Assembly (NCBI RefSeq): GCF_007830355.1
Contig: NZ_VLKO01000009.1
Span: 1 to 64,000 of the forward strand
Length of the DNA stretch: 64,000 nucleotides
Source of the DNA: Flavobacterium tiangeerense
Lineage (GTDB): Bacteria > Bacteroidota > Bacteroidia > Flavobacteriales > Flavobacteriaceae
Direction of reading: 5' to 3'
Shown: in pieces, positions 17,691-26,566 of the stretch
Layout of the letters: each line of letters begins with the position of its first letter
Position numbering within the stretch: the stretch's first letter is position 1
Translations under genes and position numbers: made by a program
The notes under the pieces: generated by a model
Told to the model about the DNA's origin: nothing
Database searches by the model: none
The model's input: only the letters and a program-made list of their open reading frames with translations

Positions 17691-18847
17691 AAAAAATAGG
17701 TTTGATTCCGCTACGCAAAAACTCTAAAGGAATACCAGGAAAAAACAAGAAAAAAATGTTAGGGAGACCCTTGTTTTCCTGGGTTTTGAGCGAAGCTATT
17801 TTTTCAAATTTAGATGAAGTATATGTGTTTACAGATGATAAAGAAATTATTCAATATATAGAAAAAGAATACAATTGGAGTTCAAAAGTAAAAGCACTCT
17901 TGCGAACTGATGAGAATGCAACGGATACGGCCTCAACCGAAAGTGTTATGAATGAGTTTACTCAGCTTCTAGATCATGATTATGATGTTTTGTGCTTGCT
18001 TCAGGCAACGTCACCTTTAACGCAACGAGTAGCAATTAATACCGTTTTAGCCAAAGTAGAACAGGAATCTTATGATGCAGCTCTTACAGTGGTTAAAACA
18101 CACCGTTTTATTTGGGATGCGTCGGGTCAACCACAAAATTATGACATCTACAACAGACCTAGACGCCAGGATTTTGAAGGACTTTTGGTTGAAAATGGAG
18201 CCATATATGCCACTACCAAAGCTGCATTTGTACGTTCAAAAAACAGAATAAGTGGCAACATAGGACTTGTAGAGATGGACGAAGAGTCCTATACGGAGAT
18301 TGATTCAACTTCGGACTGGGAAATAGTAACCCACTTGCTAGCGCATCGTTTACAAAAAAGTAAAAAGCATGATAAAATATCCTATTTGGTTCTGGATGTT
18401 GATGGTGTTTTTACCAATGGTGGTGTATACTATGGAGCTGATGGGGAATTGATGAAGTATTTTGACATGCGTGATGGGATGGGACTTGAAATAATCAGAC
18501 AAAATCAAGTAGAAGTTGTAATTATGACCTCTGAAAACTCCGAATTGGTAAAAACCCGCATGAAAAAATTGCAGATAGAACATTGTTTTATGGGAGTCAA
18601 AGACAAATATTCATTTCTGGAACAATTTTTAAAAAATGAGGGAGCTTCTTACTCACAAGTAGCGTATGTAGGTGATGATGTGAATGACTTGGCCAACATT
18701 TGTAGTGTAGGTTGGTCTTTTTGTCCAGCTAATGGAACCGAAATTGTGAAACAACATGCGGATTATGTATTGACCCAAGCTTCTGCTCAAGGTGCCATTA
18801 GGGAAGTGTGTGAGCGCATTATGAAATACAACGTGCGCTACTCTTAA
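17687..18847 (+). CDS. neuA: Acylneuraminate cytidylyltransferase fused to KdsC-like HAD phosphatase
   Basis: Two-domain enzyme (386 aa). Residues 1 to about 220 are a CMP-nonulosonate synthetase domain: IGLIPLRKNSKGIPGKNKK binds CTP, followed by VYVFTDDKEI, LLQATSPLT, and VENGAIYATTK. Residues from about 230 form a HAD domain of the KdsC/NeuA-C type with YLVLDVDGVFTNGG (catalytic Asp pair), VVIMTSENS and GDDVNDL. The product would be a CMP-activated nine-carbon sugar; the HAD part could dephosphorylate a 9-phosphate precursor. It sits between the two MBOAT pairs and upstream of neuB. The KdsB alternative is less likely because of the N-terminal RKNSKGIPGKN motif. Confidence 0.9.
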   Translation: MKKIGLIPLRKNSKGIPGKNKKKMLGRPLFSWVLSEAIFSNLDEVYVFTDDKEIIQYIEKEYNWSSKVKALLRTDENATDTASTESVMNEFTQLLDHDYDVLCLLQATSPLTQRVAINTVLAKVEQESYDAALTVVKTHRFIWDASGQPQNYDIYNRPRRQDFEGLLVENGAIYATTKAAFVRSKNRISGNIGLVEMDEESYTEIDSTSDWEIVTHLLAHRLQKSKKHDKISYLVLDVDGVFTNGGVYYGADGELMKYFDMRDGMGLEIIRQNQVEVVIMTSENSELVKTRMKKLQIEHCFMGVKDKYSFLEQFLKNEGASYSQVAYVGDDVNDLANICSVGWSFCPANGTEIVKQHADYVLTQASAQGAIREVCERIMKYNVRYS

Positions 18848-19058
18848 AAATAAGCATCTACTCAAACGGCATTATGATACAATACGAAAAGAAATACAAA
18901 TAATGAGATGGCATTTGTAAATCCAGATGTTTTTGTAAGGTTCGATGTATGTTGCGAAAGCAATAGAGTTGAGGTGTTGTTTTTAGCCAAATATTAATAC
19001 GGCAAAGTAATCGTTTTTAGGAAAAAAATAATTTTCTTTGCTTACTAAAATTAAAAAA

Positions 19059-19934
19059 ATGAAGGTATACAAAGCACCTTATGTAATAGCTGAAATAGGA
19101 TGTAACCATAAAGGAGATATGGTTATTGCTAAGGAATTGATTCATATTGCAAAGATTTTTTGTAACGTAGATGCCGTAAAATTTCAAAAAAGAAACAACA
19201 AAGAATTACTTACTATAGAGCAGTACAATTCGCCTCATCCCAATAGAGACAATTCGTATGGCGATACATATGGAGCGCACCGAGAGTATCTAGAATTCAC
19301 AGTGGAACAACATGCTGAGTTAAAAGAATATTGTGAATCAGTAGGATTAGTATATTCTACATCGGTTTGGGATGTAACATCGGCTCAAGAAATAGCCTCT
19401 TTAAAACCTGAATTCATAAAAATTCCATCAGCATGTAATAATAATTATGCCATGCTCGAATGGTTATGCGACCATTACAAAGGGGAAATTCATATTTCGA
19501 CTGGAATGACAACGCAAGATGAAATGAAAGATATTGTAGACTTTTTCGTAAAAAAAGAACGCAATCAAGATTTGGTTTTATACAATTGTACTTCAGGATA
19601 CCCAGTTCCTTTTGACAGTGTTTGTTTGTTAGAAATTAATGCTTTGCAAAGTAAATATGGAGGACTAGTAAAACAAATTGGTTTTTCAGGTCATCATTTA
19701 GGCATTGCTGTGGATGTAGCCGCCTATACCTTAGGCGCCTCTATTATTGAACGCCATTATACCCTGGATAGAACTTGGAAAGGCACTGATCATGCCGCCT
19801 CTCTTGAGCCAATGGGTATGCGTAAGTTGACGCGAGATTTAAAAGCAGTGTACCAAGCGTTGACAACTAAGTCGACGGATATTTTGCCAATTGAACAAGT
19901 GCAAAGAGATAAATTAAAAAATAAAAAAGGATAA
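19059..19934 (+). CDS. neuB: N-acetylneuraminate synthase family protein without SAF domain
   Basis: PEP-dependent sialic-acid-type synthase (291 aa). It shows PYVIAEIGCNHKGD, VDAVKFQKR, YSTSVWDV, IKIPSACNNNY, HISTGMT, QIGFSGHHLGIAVDVAAYTLGA and ERHYTLDRTWKGTDHAASLEP, the barrel and metal-binding blocks of NeuB. Typical NeuB proteins are about 340-350 residues with a C-terminal antifreeze-like SAF domain; this one ends right after the barrel. The ATG was chosen over a TTG seven codons earlier because it directly precedes the family N-terminus. A 211-base non-coding gap separates it from neuA, so it may have its own promoter. Which nonulosonic acid is made is not known. Confidence 0.88.
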   Translation: MKVYKAPYVIAEIGCNHKGDMVIAKELIHIAKIFCNVDAVKFQKRNNKELLTIEQYNSPHPNRDNSYGDTYGAHREYLEFTVEQHAELKEYCESVGLVYSTSVWDVTSAQEIASLKPEFIKIPSACNNNYAMLEWLCDHYKGEIHISTGMTTQDEMKDIVDFFVKKERNQDLVLYNCTSGYPVPFDSVCLLEINALQSKYGGLVKQIGFSGHHLGIAVDVAAYTLGASIIERHYTLDRTWKGTDHAASLEPMGMRKLTRDLKAVYQALTTKSTDILPIEQVQRDKLKNKKG

Positions 19935-20013
19935 ACAGTTTTGTTCTTAAATCGTGTGTTGGGTATGCATGCGTATGCCAAATCGCATTTTAAAGTTTGA
20001 ATTTTTGAAGTAA

Positions 20014-21420
20014 ATGGGTAACATGAATAAAAAAGTTTTTGTTTTTTTTCCAGATGGAGTAGGGTTGCGCAATTTTGCTTTTACTCAGTTTAAGGAATTG
20101 GGAGAGGAACGGGGTAATACCATTGTGTACTGGAATAACACGGTATTTTCACTTGAAAATGAATTGGGTTATGAGGAATTACCACTCAAAAATCATAAAA
20201 TACATCCACTAACACCTTTGTACACTCGAGCTAGAAAGCATGTTGAACTCCATGTTTCTCAAAAAAAAATCAAGGACCCCGTTTATGCAACCTATAAATT
20301 TCCTTTTAGTTACAAAGGAATCAAAAATATTTTGAAGAGTGTCTTTACCCAAATACTCATTGGCTTGAACTCCTCTGAGACAGGTATAATTCGCATTCGA
20401 AAACGAATCAATAGTTTAGAACGTTCTACAAGAAAATATCAGTATTGCAAAGCCCAGCTGCAAGCCCATAAACCAGATCTTGTTTTTTGTACCACACAGC
20501 GTGCCACACAATCTATAAGCGCATTGCTTGCTGCCCAAGATTTAGGAATTCCTACATTAGGTTTTGTTTATTCTTGGGATAATGTTCCAAAGGCGATGCA
20601 GCTCATAGAAACAGATTTCTATTGTGTATGGAGTGATTTGATGAAAAAAGAAGTATTGACTTATTATCCGTTTATCAAAGAACATCAAGTTTTTGTAACT
20701 GGGACTCCACAGTTTGAACCTCATTTTGATACGAGTTTGGCACAAAGCAGAATGGATTTTTGTAACCAACATAATTTGGATTATCATAAAAAGTACATTT
20801 GTTTTTCGGGCGATGACGAAACTACCTCACCACTTGATCAGTTTTATTTAGAGGATTTGGCTCAAGCCGTACGAAGTTTAAATGGTAAAGGACATAATCT
20901 GGGGATAATTTACAGGAAATGCCCCGTGGATACTACCACGAGATATGAAAAAATAATACAGCAATACCAAGATGTTATTGCTGTGATAGATCCTTTGTGG
21001 ACCTCCAAAGGAACACAGTGGAATGAAATTTTACCCACAAAAGCTGATTTAGGTTTGTTATATAATGTGTGTGAACATTCGGAATTTGTGGCCAATGTGT
21101 GTTCCTCAACTGTTTTTGATTTTGTTTTGCACAATAAATCCTGTTTGTATTTTAATTACGAGCAACCTCAATTGAAAAAAGGCATTCGGGATATAGGTCA
21201 AAACTATAACTATGTTCATTTTAGGAGTATGCCCAGCCCAGATGCTGCCGTTTTTTGTACCCATAAAAAAGATTTAGAATTCTTGGTTGAACAAATTTTA
21301 GAACAAAAAGTATCCAATGTTTCAGTAGGGAAAAAATGGTTTGATATTGTTGCGTCAAATCATCCATCAGTTGCGTCTAAAACTATTTGGGATACCATAG
21401 AAACTATTTTAAAAAACTAA
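20014..21420 (+). CDS. Putative GT-B-like glycosyltransferase of the nonulosonate module
   Basis: Protein of 468 residues that I cannot place with certainty. It opens MNKKVFVFFPDGVGLRNFAFTQF and has KPDLVFCTTQRATQSISALLAAQDLGIPTLGFVYSWDNVPKAM, VYSDL-like and VTGTPQFEPHFD segments, and later CSSTVFDFVLHNKSCLYFNYEQP. That order resembles GT-B enzymes such as CDP-glycerol transferase-like or polysialic-acid-type transferases. It lies right after neuB and one base before the second MBOAT, which makes it a candidate transferase for the CMP-sugar. No membrane helix. A second ATG three codons downstream is an equally possible start. Confidence 0.6.
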   Translation: MGNMNKKVFVFFPDGVGLRNFAFTQFKELGEERGNTIVYWNNTVFSLENELGYEELPLKNHKIHPLTPLYTRARKHVELHVSQKKIKDPVYATYKFPFSYKGIKNILKSVFTQILIGLNSSETGIIRIRKRINSLERSTRKYQYCKAQLQAHKPDLVFCTTQRATQSISALLAAQDLGIPTLGFVYSWDNVPKAMQLIETDFYCVWSDLMKKEVLTYYPFIKEHQVFVTGTPQFEPHFDTSLAQSRMDFCNQHNLDYHKKYICFSGDDETTSPLDQFYLEDLAQAVRSLNGKGHNLGIIYRKCPVDTTTRYEKIIQQYQDVIAVIDPLWTSKGTQWNEILPTKADLGLLYNVCEHSEFVANVCSSTVFDFVLHNKSCLYFNYEQPQLKKGIRDIGQNYNYVHFRSMPSPDAAVFCTHKKDLEFLVEQILEQKVSNVSVGKKWFDIVASNHPSVASKTIWDTIETILKN

Positions 21421-21421
21421 T

Positions 21422-22855
21422 ATGTTTTTCAATTCACTTGCCTTTGCGGTATTTTTGCCCATTGTTTTTATCTTGTATTGGTTTGTTTGTAATAAAAACA
21501 AGTCCTATCAAAATGCACTTCTTATTATTGCGAGTTATTATTTTTATTCGTGTTGGGACTGGCGTTTTTTATTTTTACTGATTTTTTCCACGTTTTTAGA
21601 TTATTACACGGGGATTCAAATAGAAAAAAGCAGCAGTAAAACGGCTCGCAAATTTTGGTTTTGGCTCAGTATAGCAATCAATTTAGGATTTTTAGGAGTA
21701 TTTAAGTACTACAATTTCTTTGCTGATTCGTTTTCTCAATTGGTAAATGGTTTTGGTTTTAAAACTAGTCCATTGTTACTTAATGTGGTGTTGCCGGTAG
21801 GAATATCTTTTTACACCTTTCACGGCTTATCTTACGTAATTGATATTTATTACAAGCGCATCAAAGCCGAATATAATTTTGTAGATTATTCCTTATTTGT
21901 GAGTTACTTCCCTTTGCTAGTAGCTGGTCCTATTGAGAGAGCGACCCATTTATTACCGCAAGTAAAAGTAAAGCGCAGTTTTGATTATCAAAAAGCTAAA
22001 GAAGGTGTATTTCAGTTCGTGTGGGGATTAGTCAAGAAAGTGGTCATTGCTGATACTTGCGCAACTTATGCGAATGCTATTTTTGATAATTACCCGTCTA
22101 TGAATGCCTTATCGCTCGTGTTGGGTGCTGTGTATTTTGCCTTCCAAATCTACGGTGACTTTTCGGGTTACTCTGATATGGCATTGGGAATGTCAAAATT
22201 GTTTGGGATTGATTTGTTACGCAATTTTAATTACCCCTATTTTTCAAGAGATATAGCTGAGTTTTGGAGGCGTTGGCACATTTCGCTTTCTTCTTGGTTC
22301 AAAGATTATTTGTATATTCCGCTAGGAGGTAGCTCAGGAGGTATGGCTATGAAAATTAGAAATACTTTTATCATTTTCTTGGTTAGTGGTTTTTGGCATG
22401 GAGCCAATTGGACTTTTGTTGCTTGGGGTTTTATCAATGCCTTGTACTTTTTGCCATTATTGATTTTAAATCGCAACCGTTCGAATATGGAAACGGTTGG
22501 TTTAAATTGGAATTTTAGCGGTATTAAAGTATTCTTTAGCATGCTGACTACTTTTGCTTTAACCTGTTTGGCTTGGATATTTTTTAGGTCCAAATCTATA
22601 GAGGCTGCTTATGAGTATATTGTACGAATGTTTTCGAATCGTATTTTTGAAATACAGTATTTAGAGAATCAAAGGTACAACTATGAAATTGTAGTTCTGG
22701 TAGTAGCTTTTGTTCTTGTAGAATGGAAAAACCGTCAGCAAGTAGAACCTATTTCTGGAAAATACAGTTATCTAAGGCTGAGTCTTTGTCTTGTTGCTAT
22801 TGTAGCTTTAGGCACTTACGCTGATTATAAAGAATTTATTTATTTTCAGTTTTAA
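21422..22855 (+). CDS. MBOAT-family O-acyltransferase (AlgI/DltB-like), copy 2
   Basis: Membrane acyltransferase (477 aa), clearly paralogous to the one encoded at 15341 along its length. The two share SYYFYSCWD, LPVGISFYTFHGLSYVID, SYFPLLVAGPIERATHLLPQ, FQIYGDFSGYSD, FSRDIAEFWRRWHISLSSWFKDY-type blocks and SGFWHGANWTF with both conserved His residues. The C-terminal 90 residues differ. As with copy 1, the start follows the previous stop after a single T. An SGNH-like gene follows, here after a 50-base gap. Confidence 0.95.
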   Translation: MFFNSLAFAVFLPIVFILYWFVCNKNKSYQNALLIIASYYFYSCWDWRFLFLLIFSTFLDYYTGIQIEKSSSKTARKFWFWLSIAINLGFLGVFKYYNFFADSFSQLVNGFGFKTSPLLLNVVLPVGISFYTFHGLSYVIDIYYKRIKAEYNFVDYSLFVSYFPLLVAGPIERATHLLPQVKVKRSFDYQKAKEGVFQFVWGLVKKVVIADTCATYANAIFDNYPSMNALSLVLGAVYFAFQIYGDFSGYSDMALGMSKLFGIDLLRNFNYPYFSRDIAEFWRRWHISLSSWFKDYLYIPLGGSSGGMAMKIRNTFIIFLVSGFWHGANWTFVAWGFINALYFLPLLILNRNRSNMETVGLNWNFSGIKVFFSMLTTFALTCLAWIFFRSKSIEAAYEYIVRMFSNRIFEIQYLENQRYNYEIVVLVVAFVLVEWKNRQQVEPISGKYSYLRLSLCLVAIVALGTYADYKEFIYFQF

Positions 22856-22905
22856 AAATAAATAGGATTAAGGAAACCTCAAATTCAACCTCGAAAACCC
22901 GAAAA

Positions 22906-23778
22906 ATGAAGCAGTTTTTAATTTTTATTGGCAAAACACTCTTGATACTCCTATGTGTAGTAGTGATCTTGGATGTTTTGTACACCTCTGTTTATTTGCA
23001 ATCTTCCACTAGAGGAAAGATAGAACAGGTTTATAACTCCAAATCTCAAAAATTTGATGTGGTTATTTTAGGATCCTCAAGAGCCAATAATCATTTTGTA
23101 ACTCCATTGTTTGAACAAAAAGGGTTGCGCGCTTTTAATTACGGAATGAGCGGTGGACATCTTTTTGAAGCCTCTTTGTTATTAAAATTAATGATTGAAA
23201 AAAAGTATGTTATAAAAAATGTAGTTTTAGAAGCTGATTTGAATCTCTCCAATGAAAAGCGTGACGAAGGAGTTTCATCACATTTTCTACCATTTTTGCA
23301 TCAATCTCAAACTATAGCAAATCATTTTTCGAATGAAACTGATTTTGCATCCATGTATTATGTACCGTTTTATAGGTATGTAGCATTTGATGCAAAAATA
23401 GGTTTTAGAGAGTTATTTAATGTAGTGCAACAAAAGCCTACGACTTTACTAGATAATTCTGGGTATTATCCTTTATACAAAAATCCAAAGGCAAATATGA
23501 AGAATGATTTGACCAACTTAAAGCCTTTGAAAAACAAATATTTTGAAGAAATAAAACAGCTTTGTAAAGAGAATAACATTAACTTTATTGCTATCATGAC
23601 GCCTATGTGTAGCAATACCAAAGGCATGAATTATTTTGAAAAAGTAAACAAATTATATCCTGAAATTCATAATTATGAAAATGTGGTGATTGGAGATCAA
23701 TATTTTTCATCTTGTGGCCATTTGAATGATGCAGGAGCTAGAAAGTTTACCTCAGTTGTAATTACGGATTTTTTTTAA
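22906..23778 (+). CDS. SGNH-hydrolase-like partner of MBOAT, copy 2
   Basis: Membrane-anchored periplasmic protein (290 aa). Residues 5-28 are a transmembrane anchor. FDVVILGSSRANNHFVTPLF is the SGNH block I-like segment, FNYGMSGGHLFEA the second block, and the end has SSCGHLNDAGARKFT with the candidate catalytic His. It is the counterpart of the protein encoded at 16782, and its MBOAT neighbour is the counterpart of the gene at 15341. Role by analogy: periplasmic transfer of the acyl group to the glycan. About 90 bases without features follow. Confidence 0.75.
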   Translation: MKQFLIFIGKTLLILLCVVVILDVLYTSVYLQSSTRGKIEQVYNSKSQKFDVVILGSSRANNHFVTPLFEQKGLRAFNYGMSGGHLFEASLLLKLMIEKKYVIKNVVLEADLNLSNEKRDEGVSSHFLPFLHQSQTIANHFSNETDFASMYYVPFYRYVAFDAKIGFRELFNVVQQKPTTLLDNSGYYPLYKNPKANMKNDLTNLKPLKNKYFEEIKQLCKENNINFIAIMTPMCSNTKGMNYFEKVNKLYPEIHNYENVVIGDQYFSSCGHLNDAGARKFTSVVITDFF

Positions 23779-23867
23779 CAGTAAAGAACACAAAATTAAA
23801 TAGAGCAGAATAAAACGTCGGTGGGTTAGAATAATACATTGGCCATTAAACTTGTAATCCATACCTT

Positions 23868-25016
23868 ATGCACATTGCTTTTCTTACGCCAGAATATCCT
23901 CATAAGCAAGTAGCTCACGCTGCGGGCATTGGCACAAGTATTAAAAACTTGGTAGTAGCTTTAGCTAAAGAAAAGATTAAGGTAACGGTGATTGTATATG
24001 GTCAGGCAGAAAATGCTCAACTTGACGAAGATGGAGTAACGATACATATTTTAAAATCAAAAAAATACCGATTTCTAGGCTGGTATTTGCATAGAAAATA
24101 CATTCAGGATTATGTAAATGATTTGATAATCACCAAAAAGATTGATATTCTTGAAGCACCTGATTGGACAGGGATTACTGCTTTTATGAAACTAAAAGCG
24201 CCATTGGTAATTCGTTTTCATGGTAGTGATACCTATTTTTGTCATCTTGAAAAGCGCAAACAAAAATGGAAAAATTTTTGGTTCGAAAAGCAAGCTGTTA
24301 AAAAAGCCAAGGCGTTTATAGCTCCCACTGCTTACGCAGGAAGAGTATCTAAAGAATTATTTGGAATTAAAAACAAAACTGTAAAAACCATTCATTATGG
24401 ATTGGCATTAGAAGATTTTCAAAATCCAAATCCAACACAATTTGAGAACGGACTGTTATTGTACATAGGCACTATTATTAGAAAAAAAGGAGTTCTGGAA
24501 TTGCCTGCTATTTTCAATATCGTGCGTACGAAATTCCCAGAGGCCAAACTGGTTTTGATAGGCGGAGATGCATCTGATATAGCAACGGGAGCAACATCTA
24601 CTTGGGAGTTATTGCAGCAAAGTTTTGACAGTGAAGACGTAAAAAACGTAACGTACTTAGGGAAAATACCGTATCAAGAAATCCAAAAACACATAAAACA
24701 AGCACAAGTATGCATTTTTCCTAGTTATGCAGAGACCTTAGGAATGGTGACAATTGAGTCTATGGCTTTGCAGAAACCTGTGGTAAATACCAATATTGGT
24801 TGGGCGCAAGAATTGATGGTGGATGCTGAAAGTGGTTTTTTAGTGCATCCAGCAGATCATCAACAATTTGCAAATCGTATTCTTACTGTTCTGGAGCAGC
24901 CGCAACTTGGTATTGAAATGGGTAAGAATGCTAGCATATATGTACAACAACATTTTGATATCGAAAAAATTGTAGTAGAGAATATTCAATTTTATAAATC
25001 AATTCTTAAGAAGTGA
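23868..25016 (+). CDS. Family 4 glycosyltransferase
   Basis: GT-B retaining glycosyltransferase (382 aa). MHIAFLTPEYPHKQVAHAAGIGTSIKNLVVAL is the glycine-rich N-terminal GT4 opening, VIRFHGSDTYFCHLE follows, and the donor domain carries LLYIGTIIRKKGVLELP, KLVLIGGDASD and the E-x7-E block FPSYAETLGMVTIESMALQKPVV. It matches the common phosphatidylinositol-mannosyltransferase-like GT4 proteins of surface-glycan loci. The stop overlaps the next start as GTGA. Confidence 0.92.
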   Translation: MHIAFLTPEYPHKQVAHAAGIGTSIKNLVVALAKEKIKVTVIVYGQAENAQLDEDGVTIHILKSKKYRFLGWYLHRKYIQDYVNDLIITKKIDILEAPDWTGITAFMKLKAPLVIRFHGSDTYFCHLEKRKQKWKNFWFEKQAVKKAKAFIAPTAYAGRVSKELFGIKNKTVKTIHYGLALEDFQNPNPTQFENGLLLYIGTIIRKKGVLELPAIFNIVRTKFPEAKLVLIGGDASDIATGATSTWELLQQSFDSEDVKNVTYLGKIPYQEIQKHIKQAQVCIFPSYAETLGMVTIESMALQKPVVNTNIGWAQELMVDAESGFLVHPADHQQFANRILTVLEQPQLGIEMGKNASIYVQQHFDIEKIVVENIQFYKSILKK

Positions 25017-26566
25017 TTATAGTATATCATAGAAATAGTAAAGTTACTGCCGTTGATGGAGTTTCGCCTTTGTTTTTTTCAAAGTTAAATAGAAGCAATA
25101 TTTCGCACACATTATTTCTTATTGCTAGTGAAAATCCAAATGTAAAAATAGTTTGGTGTCATGAAAACGTGAAGAAAAAACTGAATCTAACAGCCTTAGA
25201 TGCGCTTTCAAAGCATAAAAATGTGATGTTGAGTTACAAAGGAGCAGCAGATTTGCCTTTTCAAAATGTAGTAGGCTATATAGAGCAGTCTCCCTTTTTA
25301 AAAGTCAATCACACCGTTACCTATCCTACGTGGTGCATGAGTTCAACCGTGGGAGTGATACACGCCTCGGTACTAGAGCGCTATAAATCACAGCTTAAAC
25401 CAGATGTCAATTTGGATTATTTTTTGTGTTCTATTGCAAAAACAGGAATGATCAAAGGCCTATTTTGTTATGCTGAACCACAATTATTACTTGATAATCA
25501 AGATGGAATTCCAGAAAAGCCTGTAAGTACGTTTACAGTGTTTAAGTTTGTGAGCCAGCATTTTAAAAAGCAATGGGTGTTCTTTTTATTTTTTATGGTG
25601 TTGATTCATGAAAAACGATTCGCTTTTTTTCCTCTTTTAAAGGCCTTGTTTTTTAAAAGTCGCTTGTATCTGAACCTTATTTTTGAGTCCTTAATGGCAG
25701 ATGCTGCCCAAGATGCTCAAGAGTTGCCTTCTATTGATGTTATCATTCCTACTTTGGGAAGGAAAGCGTATTTATATGATGTACTTCTTGATTTGGCTGC
25801 CCAATCTCATTTGCCTGTACATGTAATTGTGATTGAGCAAAATCCTATTCCTGATAGTATTTCAGAACTAGAATATTTGCAAGAAAAAAACTGGCCTTTT
25901 GTTGTAAAACACGTCTTTACACATCAAACGGGAGCTTGCAATGCCCGAAATCTAGCTTTAGATCTAGTGGAAAGTGAGTGGGTATTTCTTGGGGATGATG
26001 ACAACCGTTTTGGACAACATTTGATTCGGGATGTGTTACAAAACGCAACAAAGTATGGCTTAGAAGCTATAACTACTGCTTATTTGCAAGAGGGTGAAAC
26101 TCAAATATTCAATACCATTCATCAATCCGGTATTTTTGGGTCGGGAAATAGTTTTGTAGCTGCGCCATCCTTAAAAAACATTCGATTTGATAAGGCATTA
26201 GAATTTGGTTATGGAGAGGATACTGATTTTGGTCTACAAATACGAAATTCAGGTTGTGATATTATTTATTTTCCCAGTTTAAAAATCACGCATCTCAAAG
26301 CATCGTCGGGAGGTTTTAGAACGCCACAGCCTCAATTATGGGAACAAGATTGCATTCACCCCAAACCATCACCTACTATATTGTATGTCTATTTAAAACA
26401 TTTTACTTTAGAGCAATTAAAAGGTTTTAAGCTATTACTTTTTTTAAAGCTTCTAAAAAAAGAGCCCATTTTAAAGAGTATTCTTTTTGTTCGTAATTTT
26501 AATAAAAAATGGGAAAGAAGCATTTTTTGGGCACAAAAATTAAAAATGGGGCAACATGAGAATTAA
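25013..26566 (+). CDS. Glycosyltransferase: unknown N-terminal domain fused to GT2 domain, GTG start
   Basis: Large protein (517 aa). Residues from about 240 form a GT2 domain: SIDVIIPTLGRKAYLYDVLLDL, VIVIEQNP, ACNARNLALDL and FLGDDDNRFG with the metal-binding DDD, then EFGYGEDTDFGLQI as the acid block. Residues 1-235 are not a family I recognise; they contain PYAEPQ-like and hydrophobic FFLFFMVLIHEKRFAFFPLL segments. The GTG start overlaps the previous stop (GTGA). The gene runs ten bases into the FkbM gene. The extra domain is roughly the size of a second glycosyltransferase and may be a degenerate one. Confidence 0.8.
   Translation: MIIVYHRNSKVTAVDGVSPLFFSKLNRSNISHTLFLIASENPNVKIVWCHENVKKKLNLTALDALSKHKNVMLSYKGAADLPFQNVVGYIEQSPFLKVNHTVTYPTWCMSSTVGVIHASVLERYKSQLKPDVNLDYFLCSIAKTGMIKGLFCYAEPQLLLDNQDGIPEKPVSTFTVFKFVSQHFKKQWVFFLFFMVLIHEKRFAFFPLLKALFFKSRLYLNLIFESLMADAAQDAQELPSIDVIIPTLGRKAYLYDVLLDLAAQSHLPVHVIVIEQNPIPDSISELEYLQEKNWPFVVKHVFTHQTGACNARNLALDLVESEWVFLGDDDNRFGQHLIRDVLQNATKYGLEAITTAYLQEGETQIFNTIHQSGIFGSGNSFVAAPSLKNIRFDKALEFGYGEDTDFGLQIRNSGCDIIYFPSLKITHLKASSGGFRTPQPQLWEQDCIHPKPSPTILYVYLKHFTLEQLKGFKLLLFLKLLKKEPILKSILFVRNFNKKWERSIFWAQKLKMGQHEN

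Noticed and set aside
17687..18847. Reading as a KDO cytidylyltransferase (KdsB) plus KdsC
   Set aside because: The N-terminal RKNSKGIPGKN motif and HAD fusion fit NeuA-type proteins better.
19935..20013. Near-palindrome GGTATGCATGCGTATGCC between neuB and the next gene
   Set aside because: Not perfectly symmetric, and no T run; no clear operator or terminator role.
22306..22593. Open frame of 95 codons on the minus strand
   Set aside because: Antisense to the second MBOAT gene; shadow frame.
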